From Arthrobacter sp. MYb23 (GTDB lineage Bacteria; Actinomycetota; Actinomycetes; Actinomycetales; Micrococcaceae): a stretch of DNA of 64,000 bases. Each line of letters opens with the position of its first letter. Position 1 is the stretch's first letter. A program made the position numbers and the translations under genes. The DNA lies in NCBI RefSeq assembly GCF_002979775.1, contig NZ_PCPR01000019.1, forward strand, positions 45,070-109,069, written 5' to 3'. This document shows, piece after piece, positions 1-9,138 of this stretch. The notes beneath the pieces were generated by a model. That model ran no database searches and was not told where the DNA came from. It saw only the letters and a program-made list of their open reading frames with translations.

Positions 1-2000
1 GTGACCGTTTCCTCAAGGTTTCCACCACTGCCGGTGAACTTGCCGGTGTTGACGTCCACCACGGTCATGGCCTCGGTGCGGTCGATGACCAACGAACCAC
101 CGGACGGCAGGAAGACCTTTCGCTCCAAGGCCTTGTGGATTTGCTCGTCGATGCGCCACGCAGCAAAGATGTCCTGGTCCTTGGTCCACTTTTCGAGGCG
201 TCCCACCAGATCAGGGGCCACGTAGGTCACGTAGGCCTCGATGGTGTCCCAGGCGTCGTCACCGGAGACGATCAGCTTGGAGAAGTCCTCGTTGAAGACA
301 TCGCGAACCACCTTGATGGTGAGATCGGGCTCTCCGTACAGGAGTTCAGGAGCCAGGACCTTGGTGGACGAGGCCTGCCCTTCGATGCCTTCCCATTGTG
401 CGCGCAGACGGTTGATGTCGTGCGTCAGTTCTTCCTCGGACGCACCCTCAGCGGCTGTGCGGACAATGACACCGGCGTTTTCCGGCAAGCGGTCCTTCAG
501 GATCCGCTTGAGGCGGTTGCGTTCGACGTCGGGCAGCTTGCGGGAGATTCCGGTCATGGAACCACCGGGAACATAGACCAAGTAGCGGCCCGGCAGGGAG
601 ATTTGGCTGGTGAGGCGGGCACCCTTGTGACCCACGGGGTCTTTGGTGACCTGAACCAGGACGGAGTCTCCGGACTTCAGGGCGTTCTCGATCCGGCGCG
701 GCTGGCCTTCAAGGTTGACCGCATCCCAGTTGACTTCACCGGCATACAGGACGGCGTTGCGGCCGCGTCCGATGTCCACGAAAGCAGCTTCCATGGAAGG
801 CAGCACGTTCTGGACTTTGCCCAGGTACACGTTGCCGATCAGGGAGTCCTGCTGGGTCTTGGACACGAAGTGCTCAGCGAGCACGCCGTCTTCCAAGACA
901 CCGATCTGGATTCTGTCGTCGCGCTGGCGGACGATCATTTGGCGGTCCACCGACTCGCGGCGGGCAAGGAACTCGGCCTCGGTAATGACCTGGCGGCGTC
1001 GTCCGGTTTCCCGGGACTCGCGGCGCCGCTGCTTCTTGGCCTCCAACCTGGTGGAGCCCTTGACTGCCGTCACGCGGTTGGACGGAGCTGCCTCGGTGAT
1101 AGGCCGGGGTGCGCGGACGCGGGTGACCGTGTTGGGCGGATCGTCATCCGAGCCTCCGGTCAGTTCAAGATCCTGATCTCCACGACGACGGCGACGGCGA
1201 CGACGCGACGTCACTCCTTCTTCAAGAGCCTCAGCTGCCGGCGCTTCCTCGTCCTCCGACTCGGTGCCGTCTTCTGTCTCATTCTCATCGCGTTCGGTTC
1301 CGCGGCGACCGCGGCGGCCGCGGCTCCTGCGGCGACGACGGCTGCTGGCGTCTTCGAGCTCGCCCTCAGCAGCGGCTTCGGCTTCTTCTTCGGGCTCTTC
1401 GGCCTTCTCTTCCACCGTGGCAACGCGGGGAACGGTGGTGAGGTCCGGGGCCTGGAAGATCATGGAGGTGATGGACACAGGTTCCATGAACAGGGAGGTG
1501 GATGCTGCCGGGGCTGCGTCTTCGGCATGTGCCTCTTCGGACGCGGGTGCCTCGGACGCAGGCTCTTCGGCAGCTACCTCAGCGGCAGGGGCCTCCGGCT
1601 GGGCGGCCTTTTCCGGCGTCGTGGCTTCCTCAATTACTGCGGCGGCAGCGGGTGCCTCTACAGCTTCAGCTTTCGGCTTGGCAGTACGCCGACGTCGGAC
1701 CGGCTTTTCGGGGGCAGGCTCAGCAGCTGATTCGGGCTTGGTTTCCGCGGCGGCTTCCTCACCCAAACCGGGCAAAGGCTCTGCAGGTTCTGCCTTCTTG
1801 CGGGAGCGGGTGCGGCGCACCGGCGCCTTGGTGGCCTCGGCGGCGACATCCGGGGTGGACGCCTCGGCAGCTGGTGCCTCAACGTCAGCAACTACCTTGG
1901 GCGCAGCCTTGCGTCGGGTCCTGGTGGCTTTCTTGGGCGCTTCCGCAGTTTCCGCGGGAGCTGCCTCGTCATTAACGGCTACAACCTGGTCATTATCCAT
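1..2000 (-). CDS. rne: Ribonuclease E/G, 3' end outside window
   Basis: Endoribonuclease of the RNase E/G family, for mRNA decay and rRNA/tRNA processing. The first 666 codons are inside the window and the C-terminus lies beyond base 1. The start is the ATG at 2000 (MDNDQVVAV), with an AGGAG Shine-Dalgarno about 10 nt upstream. Roughly the first 270 residues are low-complexity Ala/Glu/Pro sequence with arginine clusters, an RNA- and partner-binding type of extension. Next come an S1-like segment (SLIGNVYLGKVQNVLPS) and the catalytic core, with the metal-binding DVNTGKFTG motif near the left edge; the second catalytic Asp is off-window. It is the first gene of a leftward unit. Family assignment is secure; function by homology. 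Confidence 0.95.
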   Translation of the reverse strand, partial: MDNDQVVAVNDEAAPAETAEAPKKATRTRRKAAPKVVADVEAPAAEASTPDVAAEATKAPVRRTRSRKKAEPAEPLPGLGEEAAAETKPESAAEPAPEKPVRRRRTAKPKAEAVEAPAAAAVIEEATTPEKAAQPEAPAAEVAAEEPASEAPASEEAHAEDAAPAASTSLFMEPVSITSMIFQAPDLTTVPRVATVEEKAEEPEEEAEAAAEGELEDASSRRRRRSRGRRGRRGTERDENETEDGTESEDEEAPAAEALEEGVTSRRRRRRRRGDQDLELTGGSDDDPPNTVTRVRAPRPITEAAPSNRVTAVKGSTRLEAKKQRRRESRETGRRRQVITEAEFLARRESVDRQMIVRQRDDRIQIGVLEDGVLAEHFVSKTQQDSLIGNVYLGKVQNVLPSMEAAFVDIGRGRNAVLYAGEVNWDAVNLEGQPRRIENALKSGDSVLVQVTKDPVGHKGARLTSQISLPGRYLVYVPGGSMTGISRKLPDVERNRLKRILKDRLPENAGVIVRTAAEGASEEELTHDINRLRAQWEGIEGQASSTKVLAPELLYGEPDLTIKVVRDVFNEDFSKLIVSGDDAWDTIEAYVTYVAPDLVGRLEKWTKDQDIFAAWRIDEQIHKALERKVFLPSGGSLVIDRTEAMTVVDVNTGKFTGSGGNLEETV

Positions 2001-2471
2001 ATGTGGCAACACTCCTGCCCCAGCGACACCGCCACATCCGGCGCCCAGTGGAGCAAATATTGTCAAAACCCGCAGGCGTTGACAGAAGTCGGCAGTATTC
2101 CTTCCGGTTCGCACCAGCATTGGGGTGCGGCAGCCCTGGAAGGCCGATGGCTTTATTCTGAAACCCGTTGTTCTGCTGCCACAACCAGGTGCCGTCCATT
2201 GACATGGCGGGCCTACCGAGGATCACACGATCCGGGCATGCCCAGCTCATACTGGCGGTCTTGGGAACAAAGTCACCGGACCGGATGTCGAATGTGGATC
2301 GACTTCCGGCCATGTTCATTCTCTCACACCCCCGCACATTCCCGGCGAAGGCCGCTGTGTCGCGGAGCTCCGCCCTCAAGCTGGGGCCGACGCCCAGTCT
2401 TCGGAGTTAGAATCCTCCCAAGAGCCCTTCCCGGCTTGCCGGGATATTCGTCGAAAAGGATCACATCCGCG
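2001..2471. other. Divergent intergenic region between rne and VKOR gene
   Basis: This stretch of about 470 bases has no convincing gene; short ORFs here lack ribosome sites and recognisable proteins. It must hold the rne promoter (minus) and the VKOR promoter (plus). A TTGACA-like hexamer on the minus strand near 2058-2063 is the best candidate element for rne, but no good -10 lies at the right spacing. The long distance to rne would allow a long 5' leader, as known for autoregulated rne genes elsewhere; that is inference. Confidence 0.5.
2408..2413 (+). promoter_or_regulatory. Candidate -10 (TAGAAT) for VKOR gene
   Basis: TAGAAT lies 58 nt before the ATG at 2472 and is near consensus for a sigma-70-type -10. 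No good -35 is present. Confidence 0.35.
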
Positions 2472-3140
2472 ATGCCAAGCACCGCCAGGGAAAACCTGGC
2501 CAATCAAGCCACACGCCAGGTGGAGGACTTGTCCGTCCATCAGGATTCCCTCCCCGCGACGGTCCGTGACAAGCCTTTCGCCATACTGCTGCTGATCACC
2601 GGAGTCATCGGCTGGTTGGCGTCCGGCGCCCTGGTACTGGAAAAACTTGAGGTCCTCAAGGACCCCAACCATGTGACCGTGTGCGATGTGAATCCCTTTG
2701 TCTCCTGCGGTGCCGTGATGCAGACGCCGCAAAGCTCGGTATTCGGGTTCCCCAACATGTTCATTGGCATCGTTGCCTTCGCTGTGATCATCACTACGGC
2801 CATGGGCATCCTGGCGGGGGCGAAGTATTCACGGGGTTACTGGCTGGGTCTCCAAGCCGGCGTAACCCTTGGCTTTGCCTTTGTAGTGTGGCTTTGGTCG
2901 CAGGCCCTTTACGTCATTCACGTGCTGTGCCCATTCTGCATGGTGGTGTGGGCCGCCATGATCCCGCTGTTCGTCTGGGTGACTATCCGCAACGTCACCA
3001 CCGGGGTCATCAAGGCGCCACCCGCAGTGGTCAAGGTGTTGTCCGGGTATGGCTGGATCATCGTCGCCCTGCTGTATGTAGCCGTGATCGCCACGATCTT
3101 CTTCTCCTTCATCCACCTGTTCGTAGCGTCGTCAGCGTAA
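2472..3140 (+). CDS. Vitamin K epoxide reductase (VKOR) family protein
   Basis: Membrane quinone-linked thiol oxidoreductase, 222 aa, expected to reoxidise a periplasmic-side DsbA-like partner during disulfide formation. Both VKOR cysteine pairs are visible: loop cysteines C71 and C79 (CDVNPFVSC) and the redox CPFC at 153-156, with the conserved FGFPN segment at about 91-95. About five hydrophobic helices follow a cytosolic N-terminus of about 35 residues. I start at ATG 2472 because the frame upstream has no domain and no better start. It ends at a strong bidirectional terminator shared with ndk. The physiological partner cannot be identified from this window. Confidence 0.93.
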   Translation: MPSTARENLANQATRQVEDLSVHQDSLPATVRDKPFAILLLITGVIGWLASGALVLEKLEVLKDPNHVTVCDVNPFVSCGAVMQTPQSSVFGFPNMFIGIVAFAVIITTAMGILAGAKYSRGYWLGLQAGVTLGFAFVVWLWSQALYVIHVLCPFCMVVWAAMIPLFVWVTIRNVTTGVIKAPPAVVKVLSGYGWIIVALLYVAVIATIFFSFIHLFVASSA

Positions 3141-3159
3141 AACCACGGCTCATTAGATA

Positions 3160-3202
3160 ACAGTTAAGGCCAATGTTCGTGGTGAACATTGGCCTTAACT
3201 GT
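3160..3202. terminator. Bidirectional terminator, 19-bp perfect stem
   Basis: A perfect inverted repeat of 19 bp (3160-3178 against 3184-3202) with a 5-nt loop lies between the converging VKOR and ndk genes. It has A/T-rich edges suitable for termination in both directions. Confidence 0.9.
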
Positions 3203-3219
3203 CATCTCGATGGGGCTGT

Positions 3220-3639
3220 TTAGCCCTCGAACCAGATCTTGATTTCACGTTCCGCGGAGTCAACCGAGTCAGAGCCGTGAACAAGGTTCTGCTGAACTGC
3301 CAAACCCCAGTCGCGGCCGAAGTCGCCGCGGATGGTGCCCGGAGCCGCCGTCGTGGGATCCGTGGTTCCGGCCAGCGAGCGGAAGCCTTCGATCACGCGG
3401 TGGCCTTCGAAGACCGCAGCAATGACCGGTCCGCTGAGCATAAACTCCACCAACGGCTCGTAGAACGGCTTGCCCACGTGTTCCTCGTAGTGCTGCTCCA
3501 GCAGTTCGCGGGTCGCGTTGACCTTCTTCAGCTCCGCCAGGGTGTAGCCCTTGGCTTCGATCCGGGCGAGGATGGTTCCGCCCAGGTTGCGGGCGACGCC
3601 GTCAGGCTTGACCAGGACAAGGGTCCGTTCAATGCTCAC
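3220..3639 (-). CDS. ndk: Nucleoside diphosphate kinase
   Basis: Transfers the gamma-phosphate of ATP to other (d)NDPs through a phospho-histidine. The protein is 139 aa, the usual length for bacterial Ndk. The N-terminus (ERTLVLVKPDGV) and the active-site HGSD with His121 are intact. It is the last gene of the leftward block ileS-folC-DUF4233-ndk, an arrangement common in actinobacteria. It ends 17 nt before the shared hairpin terminator. Confidence 0.98.
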   Translation of the reverse strand: MSIERTLVLVKPDGVARNLGGTILARIEAKGYTLAELKKVNATRELLEQHYEEHVGKPFYEPLVEFMLSGPVIAAVFEGHRVIEGFRSLAGTTDPTTAAPGTIRGDFGRDWGLAVQQNLVHGSDSVDSAEREIKIWFEG

Positions 3640-3695
3640 AGATGCTCCAATGTGATGTGTTCAGTGACTTACGTTCGGTGGTTTTCCCAGCCAGT

Positions 3696-4148
3696 TTACG
3701 GGTTTTGAGTGCCAGCTTCGTCAGCGTGGGCCGCGTTCCATTCAGCCTGCTCGCGGTCCCGCTGTGCCACCTCGCGGTCAATCCTCATGCCCGCCCTGAT
3801 CCCGTACCACCAGCAAATGGCAAACAGAATCCCGACGATGAACATGGTGGGCTCGGCGAAGCCCGTCAGGATCAGCACCAGTTGCAGCCCCCAGCCAAGG
3901 GCGATGCCCCACGGCTTGGACAGCACGGCACAGACCAGAACCAGTACCACCGTCAGCGCGATACCGACCCCCAGGATGATGCCGGGATCAACTTCCCCGC
4001 GCCTCAAGCCGAAGACGGCCAGCGTGCCGAAGAAGGCGACGAACGCTTCGAGCAAAAGCACGGTGGATGCGAACATCACCTTCGTGGACCGGCGCTTCTT
4101 GGGCATGCCGGGCCGCCATTCGCGCTGCGCCTTGGTCATTTTCGCCAT
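3696..4148 (-). CDS. DUF4233 family membrane protein
   Basis: Small integral membrane protein of about 150 aa with four predicted transmembrane helices and charged, lysine/arginine-rich N- and C-terminal tails. Function unknown; the family is found next to folC in actinobacteria. I chose ATG 4148 (MAKMTKAQ), which has an AGGCGAG ribosome site about 8 nt upstream; an in-frame GTG at 4157 would add three residues and overlap the folC stop. Translational coupling to folC is likely, because the folC stop codon (4150-4152) lies between the two possible starts. Confidence 0.85.
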   Translation of the reverse strand: MAKMTKAQREWRPGMPKKRRSTKVMFASTVLLLEAFVAFFGTLAVFGLRRGEVDPGIILGVGIALTVVLVLVCAVLSKPWGIALGWGLQLVLILTGFAEPTMFIVGILFAICWWYGIRAGMRIDREVAQRDREQAEWNAAHADEAGTQNP

Positions 4149-4149
4149 A

Positions 4150-5511
4150 CTAGGCACTCGCCTTTCCGAGCAGGATACGGGCCTCGGCCACCACCGTGAT
4201 GGAGCCGGTCACCAGGACGCCTCCTGCGAGGTCGTCGTTGGATTCCGCGCGCTCCACGGCCCATTCAAGGGCGTCATCAAGCTTCTCCGCGATGTGGACG
4301 TTGTCCTCGCCAAAGCCGAGGTCGACGGCGAGTTCAGCCAGTTCCGCTGCGGGAACTGCCCGCGCCGAGTTGGATTGAGTGAAGCAGAATTCCCCGGCGA
4401 GGCCGCCCAGCGACTCCTTGAGTGTCTTCAGGATTTCCTCGGCATCTTTCTCGCGCAGGACACCGACCACCACCACGAGTTTGCTGAAGCTGAAAGCCTC
4501 CTGGATCGCTTCCGCCGAGACGCGGATCCCGTCAGGATTGTGGGCAGCATCCACCACCACGGTGGGTGCGGTGCGCACAACTTCCAGCCGGCCGGGCGAG
4601 GTCACGGTGCCGAAGGCTTCCTTCAGCACCTCAGCGTCGAGTTCCTTCTCTCCCCCGCCGAAGAATGCTTCCAGGGCCGCGACGGCGACAGCTGCGTTTT
4701 CAGCTTGGTGGGCACCATGCAGTGGCAGCAGCAGGTCTTCGTAGCGTCCGGCGAGCCCCTGGATGGTCAGGACCTGACCACCAACGGCAACACTGCGGGA
4801 CTCCACGCCGAATTCAACTCCCTCGAAACGGAACGGCACGTCCACTTCGCGGGCCTTCTCCAACAGGACCTGCGCTGCGTCCACCGGCTGGGCAGCGCTC
4901 ACCAGGAAGCCGCCCGGCTTGATGATGCCGGCCTTCTCATGGGCGATGTCCTCGGTGGTGTCTCCCAGAAGATCCGTGTGGTCCAGCGAAATCGGCGTGA
5001 TGACAGAGACTTGGCCGTCGCCGACATTCGTGGCATCGGTAATGCCGCCCAAGCCAACTTCCATGACTGCAACATCAACGGGCTGGTCCGCGAACACCGC
5101 GAAGCCCAGGATGGTCAGGCATTCAAAGTAGGTCAGGCGCGGTTGGTCTTCGGCAACCAGCTCACTATCCACGATTTCCAGGTAGGGGCGGATCTCGTCC
5201 CAAATACGTACGAACGTCGCGTCGGGAACCGGCTCGCCGTCAATGCTGATGCGCTCGGTGACCTTGGACAGGTGCGGGCTGGTGTACCGGCCGGTGCTGA
5301 GCCCGTGGGCGCGCAGCCCGGCCTCGATCATGCGGGCAGTGGACGTCTTTCCGTTGGTACCCGTGATGTGGATGATCGGATAAGCCTTATTGGGCTCCCC
5401 CAGTACATCCATGGCACGGAACAACGGAGCAAGGCGCGGTTCCATCTTGTTCTCCGGAGCACGCCCCAGGAGTTCCGCGTAGACACTTTCCACAGAGAAT
5501 TCGTCAGCCAT
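4150..5511 (-). CDS. folC: Bifunctional folylpolyglutamate synthase / dihydrofolate synthase
   Basis: Adds glutamate to dihydropteroate and polyglutamylates tetrahydrofolate in the cytosol (Mur-ligase family). The protein is 453 aa. The nucleotide loop GTNGKTS is at residues 51-57. Further Mur-ligase/FolC landmarks are VMEVGLGG, the second-domain segment SPGRLEVV and the DAAHNPDG motif. Start ATG 5511 is preceded by AGGAG 8 nt upstream and lies 3 nt after the ileS stop, so the two genes are probably co-transcribed and coupled. Confidence 0.97.
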   Translation of the reverse strand: MADEFSVESVYAELLGRAPENKMEPRLAPLFRAMDVLGEPNKAYPIIHITGTNGKTSTARMIEAGLRAHGLSTGRYTSPHLSKVTERISIDGEPVPDATFVRIWDEIRPYLEIVDSELVAEDQPRLTYFECLTILGFAVFADQPVDVAVMEVGLGGITDATNVGDGQVSVITPISLDHTDLLGDTTEDIAHEKAGIIKPGGFLVSAAQPVDAAQVLLEKAREVDVPFRFEGVEFGVESRSVAVGGQVLTIQGLAGRYEDLLLPLHGAHQAENAAVAVAALEAFFGGGEKELDAEVLKEAFGTVTSPGRLEVVRTAPTVVVDAAHNPDGIRVSAEAIQEAFSFSKLVVVVGVLREKDAEEILKTLKESLGGLAGEFCFTQSNSARAVPAAELAELAVDLGFGEDNVHIAEKLDDALEWAVERAESNDDLAGGVLVTGSITVVAEARILLGKASA

Positions 5512-5514
5512 GAT

Positions 5515-8500
5515 TCAGGCTCCTGCCTTCGTGACGGTGACCTTCGGTTCGTCGACGTCAGCCACTGTGACCTCAAGTTCCAACGTCAGCGTTTCGGTCT
5601 TGACGAGCTCAGCGTTGGCTTCCAAGGCGTCGACGACGTCCTGTGCGGCCTCCACCGAGGTACGGATGCGGTCGCTGACGTTCAGGCCGGCGTCCTTGCG
5701 TGCTTGCTGGATGGCGCGCACCATATCACGGGCCAAGCCTTCTGCAGCCAGTTCCGGAGTGACCTCGGTGTTGAGGACCACAAAGCCTCCGCCGGGAAGC
5801 ACGGCAACTGCCTTCTTGGCGGCAGCACCGCCGTCGGCAGCTTCTGCCACCACCGTCTCCAGCGTGTATTCCTGGGGCTCCAGTTCCAGGCCACCGGCCA
5901 CCACGACGCCGGCATCGCTGACGGACCAGTCACCGGACTTTGAGCCCTTGATGGCTTGCTGAACGTTCTTGCCCAGGCGCGGGCCAGCGGCACGGGCATT
6001 CACCACGAGCTTCTGCTCGATGCCGAACTCCTCCGGCGAAGCAGTAGCGGCGTCGAGCAAACGGACCGAACGCAGGTTCAGCTCATCAGCGACGACGGCG
6101 GCAAAGCCTTCCAGCACATCTGCACCGGGTGCCACCACGGTCAGTTCCTGCAACGGCAGGCGAACACGCAGGTTCGCTGCCTTGCGCAAGCTGGAACCGG
6201 TTGAACAGATCTGCTGGACCCGGTCCATCGCCTCAACCAGTTCAGGGTTGGAGGGGAACAGCGAAGCGTCCGGCCAGTCCGCCAAGTGCACCGAACGGCC
6301 ACCCGTCAGACCGCGCCAGATCTCTTCTGACACCAGCGGGAGCAAGGAAGCAGAGACACGGCACACCGTCTCAAGAGCCGTGTAAAGGGCGTCGAAGGCG
6401 TCAACATTCTCGTCGAAGAAGCGCTGTCGGCTGCGGCGGACGTACCAGTTGGTGAGCATGTCCAAGTAGCTGCGCAGTTCATCGCAGGCACCGGAGATGT
6501 CGTACGTGTCCAGGCTGGTAGTGACGTTGCGGACCAGGTCCCCGGTATTGGCCAGGAGGTACTGATCCAGCGTGTCGGCGTAACCGTCATAGCGCAGCTT
6601 GGCCTCGTAGCCGGAGCCACCGTTGGCAGCGTTCGTGTACAAAGTGAAGAAGCTGTACACGTTCCACAGCGGCAGGATGACCTGACGAACGCCGTCGCGG
6701 ATGCCCTGTTCGGTGACCACCAGGTTGCCACCGCGCAGGATGGGGCTGGACATGAGGAACCAGCGCATGGCATCGGAACCGTCGCGGTCCAGGACCTCGG
6801 ACACGTCCGGGTAGTTGCGCAGGCTCTTGGACATCTTCTGTCCATCGGAGCCCAGCACGATGCCGTGGCTGATGACATTGCGGAACGCCGGCCGGTCGAA
6901 CAGTGCGGTGGACAGGATGTGGAGCATGTAGAACCAGCCACGGGTCTGGCCGATGTACTCCACGATGAAGTCCGCGGGGTTGTGGGTGTCGAACCAGTCC
7001 TGGTTCTGGAATGGGTAGTGGACCTGGCCGTAAGGCATGGATCCGGAGTCGAACCACACGTCCAGCACGTCCTCCACGCGGCGCATGGTGGATTTCCCCG
7101 TGGGGTCGTCCGGGTTGGGCCGCGTCAGCTCGTCGATGAACGGGCGGTGCAGGTCCACCTGTCCTTCATTGTTGACGGGCAGGCGGCCGAAGTCGGACTC
7201 CATCTCGGCCAAGGAACCATAGACGTCCGTGCGAGGGTACTCGGGATCGTCAGACTGCCACACCGGGATGGGCGAACCCCAGTAGCGGTTACGGCTGATA
7301 GACCAGTCGCGGGCGTTGTCCAGCCACTTGCCGAACTGGCCGTCCTTGACGTTGCCAGGGATCCAGTTGATCTCCTGGTTCAGCTCGGACATGCGGTCCT
7401 TGAACTTGGTGACCTCCACGTACCAGGACGATACCGCGCGGTAGATCAGAGGGTTCCGGCAGCGCCAGCAGTGCGGGTAGCTGTGCTCGTAGCTGGCCTG
7501 GCGGACCAAGCGGCCATCGGCGCGGAGCACCTGGGTGATGGGCTTGTTGGCGTCGAAGACCTGCAGGCCCACGATGGATGCCAGTTCACCGTTTGCAAAC
7601 AGGGGCAGGAACTTGGCGCCCTCATCCACGGAGAGGACCACGGGGATGCCGGCGTCTTCACAGACCTTCTGGTCATCCTCACCGTAGGCCGGAGCCTGGT
7701 GAACGATGCCGGTGCCGTCAGTGGTGGTGACGTAATCGGCCACCAGGAATCGCCAGGCGTTTTCCGTGCCGTACTTCTCGGCATCGGCAAAGTCATTCCA
7801 CAGCGGTTCGTACTCCAAGCCCGCCAGCTCGGCACCCGTGTGAGTGGACACAACAGCGGCAGTAGCGGCAGCGGCGTCGTCGTACCCCAGGTCCTTGGCA
7901 TAGGACCCCAGCAGGTCAGCGGCCAGCATGAAGCTGCCCGTCACCGGAGCCTCAGCGGATGCCGCCTTCACGCCGTTGGGTCCTGCGGGCAGGACGGCAT
8001 AGGAGATGTCAGGCCCGACGGCGAGCGCCAGGTTGGTGGGTAGCGTCCAGGGCGTGGTGGTCCAGGCGAGCGCCTGCACGCCTTCCAGCGACGTGGAGAG
8101 TGCGGTGTCTCCGGCCTTGATGGGGAACGTGACCGTGACGGTCTGGTCCTGGCGGTTCTTGTAGACGTCGTCGTCCATGCGGAGTTCGTGGTTGGACAGC
8201 GGCGTCTCGTCCTTCCAGCAGTACGGAAGGACACGGTAGCCGTTGTAGGTGAGGCCCTTCTCGTGAAGTTGCTTGAAGGCCCAGAGTACGGACTCCATGT
8301 ACTCGACGTTGAGGGTCTTGTAGTCGTTCTCGAAGTCAACCCAGCGGGCCTGGCGGGTGACGTAGGCCTTCCACTCGTTGGCGTACTTCATGACGGAGGC
8401 ACGGCAGGCGTCATTGAACTTATCGATGCCCATGGCTTCGATCTGCGTCTTGTCCGTCATGCCCAGCTGCTTCATGGCTTCGAGCTCTGCCGGCAGTCCG

Positions 8501-8811
8501 TGCGTGTCCCAGCCGAAGCGGCGCTCCACTCGCTTGCCGCGCTGGGTCTGGTAGCGGCCTACCAGGTCCTTGGCGTAGCCGGTCAGCAGGTGGCCGTAGT
8601 GCGGGAGGCCGTTGGCGAAGGGAGGGCCATCGTAGAAGACGAACTCGTTGCTGCCGTCCGTGCCCGCATCGCGTTGGTCGATGCTGGCTTGGAAGGTGCC
8701 GTCTTCATCCCAGTATTTGAGGATGCGCTCTTCGATTTCCGGGAACTTCACGGAAGCGGACACGCCGTGCGTGCCGGACGAAGACGCTGAGGCCTTGGGG
8801 TAGTGGGTCAT
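5515..8811 (-). CDS. ileS: Isoleucyl-tRNA synthetase (long, eukaryote-like type)
   Basis: Class Ia synthetase charging tRNA-Ile, 1098 aa from ATG 8811 (MTHYPKAS). The signature HYGH is at residues 71-74 and KMSKS lies in GQKMSKSLRNYPD; an editing (CP1) domain lies between them, and the WCR(C) segment HCWRCRNPLIYR is present. Length and motif style match the mycobacterial/eukaryote-like IleS2 class, which in other organisms is associated with intrinsic mupirocin tolerance (family knowledge, not shown here). The start follows a weak AGGAT ribosome site at the end of a T-box leader, so translation is expected to respond to uncharged tRNA-Ile. Confidence 0.98.
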   Translation of the reverse strand: MTHYPKASASSSGTHGVSASVKFPEIEERILKYWDEDGTFQASIDQRDAGTDGSNEFVFYDGPPFANGLPHYGHLLTGYAKDLVGRYQTQRGKRVERRFGWDTHGLPAELEAMKQLGMTDKTQIEAMGIDKFNDACRASVMKYANEWKAYVTRQARWVDFENDYKTLNVEYMESVLWAFKQLHEKGLTYNGYRVLPYCWKDETPLSNHELRMDDDVYKNRQDQTVTVTFPIKAGDTALSTSLEGVQALAWTTTPWTLPTNLALAVGPDISYAVLPAGPNGVKAASAEAPVTGSFMLAADLLGSYAKDLGYDDAAAATAAVVSTHTGAELAGLEYEPLWNDFADAEKYGTENAWRFLVADYVTTTDGTGIVHQAPAYGEDDQKVCEDAGIPVVLSVDEGAKFLPLFANGELASIVGLQVFDANKPITQVLRADGRLVRQASYEHSYPHCWRCRNPLIYRAVSSWYVEVTKFKDRMSELNQEINWIPGNVKDGQFGKWLDNARDWSISRNRYWGSPIPVWQSDDPEYPRTDVYGSLAEMESDFGRLPVNNEGQVDLHRPFIDELTRPNPDDPTGKSTMRRVEDVLDVWFDSGSMPYGQVHYPFQNQDWFDTHNPADFIVEYIGQTRGWFYMLHILSTALFDRPAFRNVISHGIVLGSDGQKMSKSLRNYPDVSEVLDRDGSDAMRWFLMSSPILRGGNLVVTEQGIRDGVRQVILPLWNVYSFFTLYTNAANGGSGYEAKLRYDGYADTLDQYLLANTGDLVRNVTTSLDTYDISGACDELRSYLDMLTNWYVRRSRQRFFDENVDAFDALYTALETVCRVSASLLPLVSEEIWRGLTGGRSVHLADWPDASLFPSNPELVEAMDRVQQICSTGSSLRKAANLRVRLPLQELTVVAPGADVLEGFAAVVADELNLRSVRLLDAATASPEEFGIEQKLVVNARAAGPRLGKNVQQAIKGSKSGDWSVSDAGVVVAGGLELEPQEYTLETVVAEAADGGAAAKKAVAVLPGGGFVVLNTEVTPELAAEGLARDMVRAIQQARKDAGLNVSDRIRTSVEAAQDVVDALEANAELVKTETLTLELEVTVADVDEPKVTVTKAGA

Positions 8812-8814
8812 CTC

Positions 8815-9043
8815 ATATCCTGTGATAGCTGGTTGACTGTCAGGATGCGAGGACGGCTTCTGTGCTGCCTGTCGGCTGCGCAGGTACCGCGGTACCACCT
8901 CACTTACCGGAATACGGGATCCCGGCCTCTCGTTACTGCTGTGACGGGCTTACCCGTCCGGTTCTACTGGGCACCTGCCACCTTGCTGATGGTTGGTGCC
9001 GTTCTTCCGGAAGCTCACCGGTGATGGCCGGGTCAAAGCTGGT
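8815..9043 (-). promoter_or_regulatory. T-box riboswitch in ileS leader (translational type)
   Basis: The minus-strand leader carries the hallmark T-box sequence AGGTGGTACCGCGG at about 8887-8900, which base-pairs with the CCA end of uncharged tRNA. Upstream is a compact Stem I-like region around 8970-9020. A candidate isoleucine specifier ATC followed by A is at 8990-8988, inside a GGCACC/GGTGCC stem, and a GACGGG...CCCGTC hairpin resembles Stem II. There is no terminator with a U-run before ileS, so control is probably by sequestering the ribosome site, as known for the ultrashort Stem I ileS T-boxes of actinobacteria. The specifier assignment is tentative. Confidence 0.9.
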
Positions 9044-9049
9044 CCTTCA

Positions 9050-9055
9050 AGTCTA
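9050..9055 (-). promoter_or_regulatory. Candidate -10 (TAGACT) for ileS T-box transcript
   Basis: TAGACT on the minus strand would start transcription near 9043, giving a leader of about 230 nt that contains the complete T-box. The -35 region is not obvious. Confidence 0.5.
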
Positions 9056-9125
9056 GCGGCAGTGGGACGCCTGCTCTACCCGGACGTTCATCCCCTGGTG
9101 GGAGCCCAGCAGCCATGGCGGTGAA

Positions 9126-9131
9126 TAGACT
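9126..9131 (+). promoter_or_regulatory. -10 hexamer TAGACT, leaderless start of EEP gene
   Basis: Ends 7 nt before the ATG at 9139. Confidence 0.55.
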
Positions 9132-9138
9132 CGAAGCC

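Noticed and set aside
135..1730. 531-codon plus-strand open frame opposite rne
   Set aside because: It is antisense to the clearly recognisable rne coding sequence and has no domain; long opposite frames are expected in GC-rich coding DNA.
1993..2379. Minus-strand frame upstream of rne (128 codons)
   Set aside because: It overlaps the rne start in another frame, lacks a ribosome site and resembles no protein.
3709..5943. 744-codon plus-strand open frame over DUF4233, folC and the ileS end
   Set aside because: It spans three real genes on the other strand, has no recognisable protein features, and reflects GC-rich codon bias.
8898..8900. Upstream in-frame start for IleS (29 extra residues)
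   Set aside because: The added stretch is encoded by the T-box element itself and has no ribosome site; ATG 8811 fits the leader structure.
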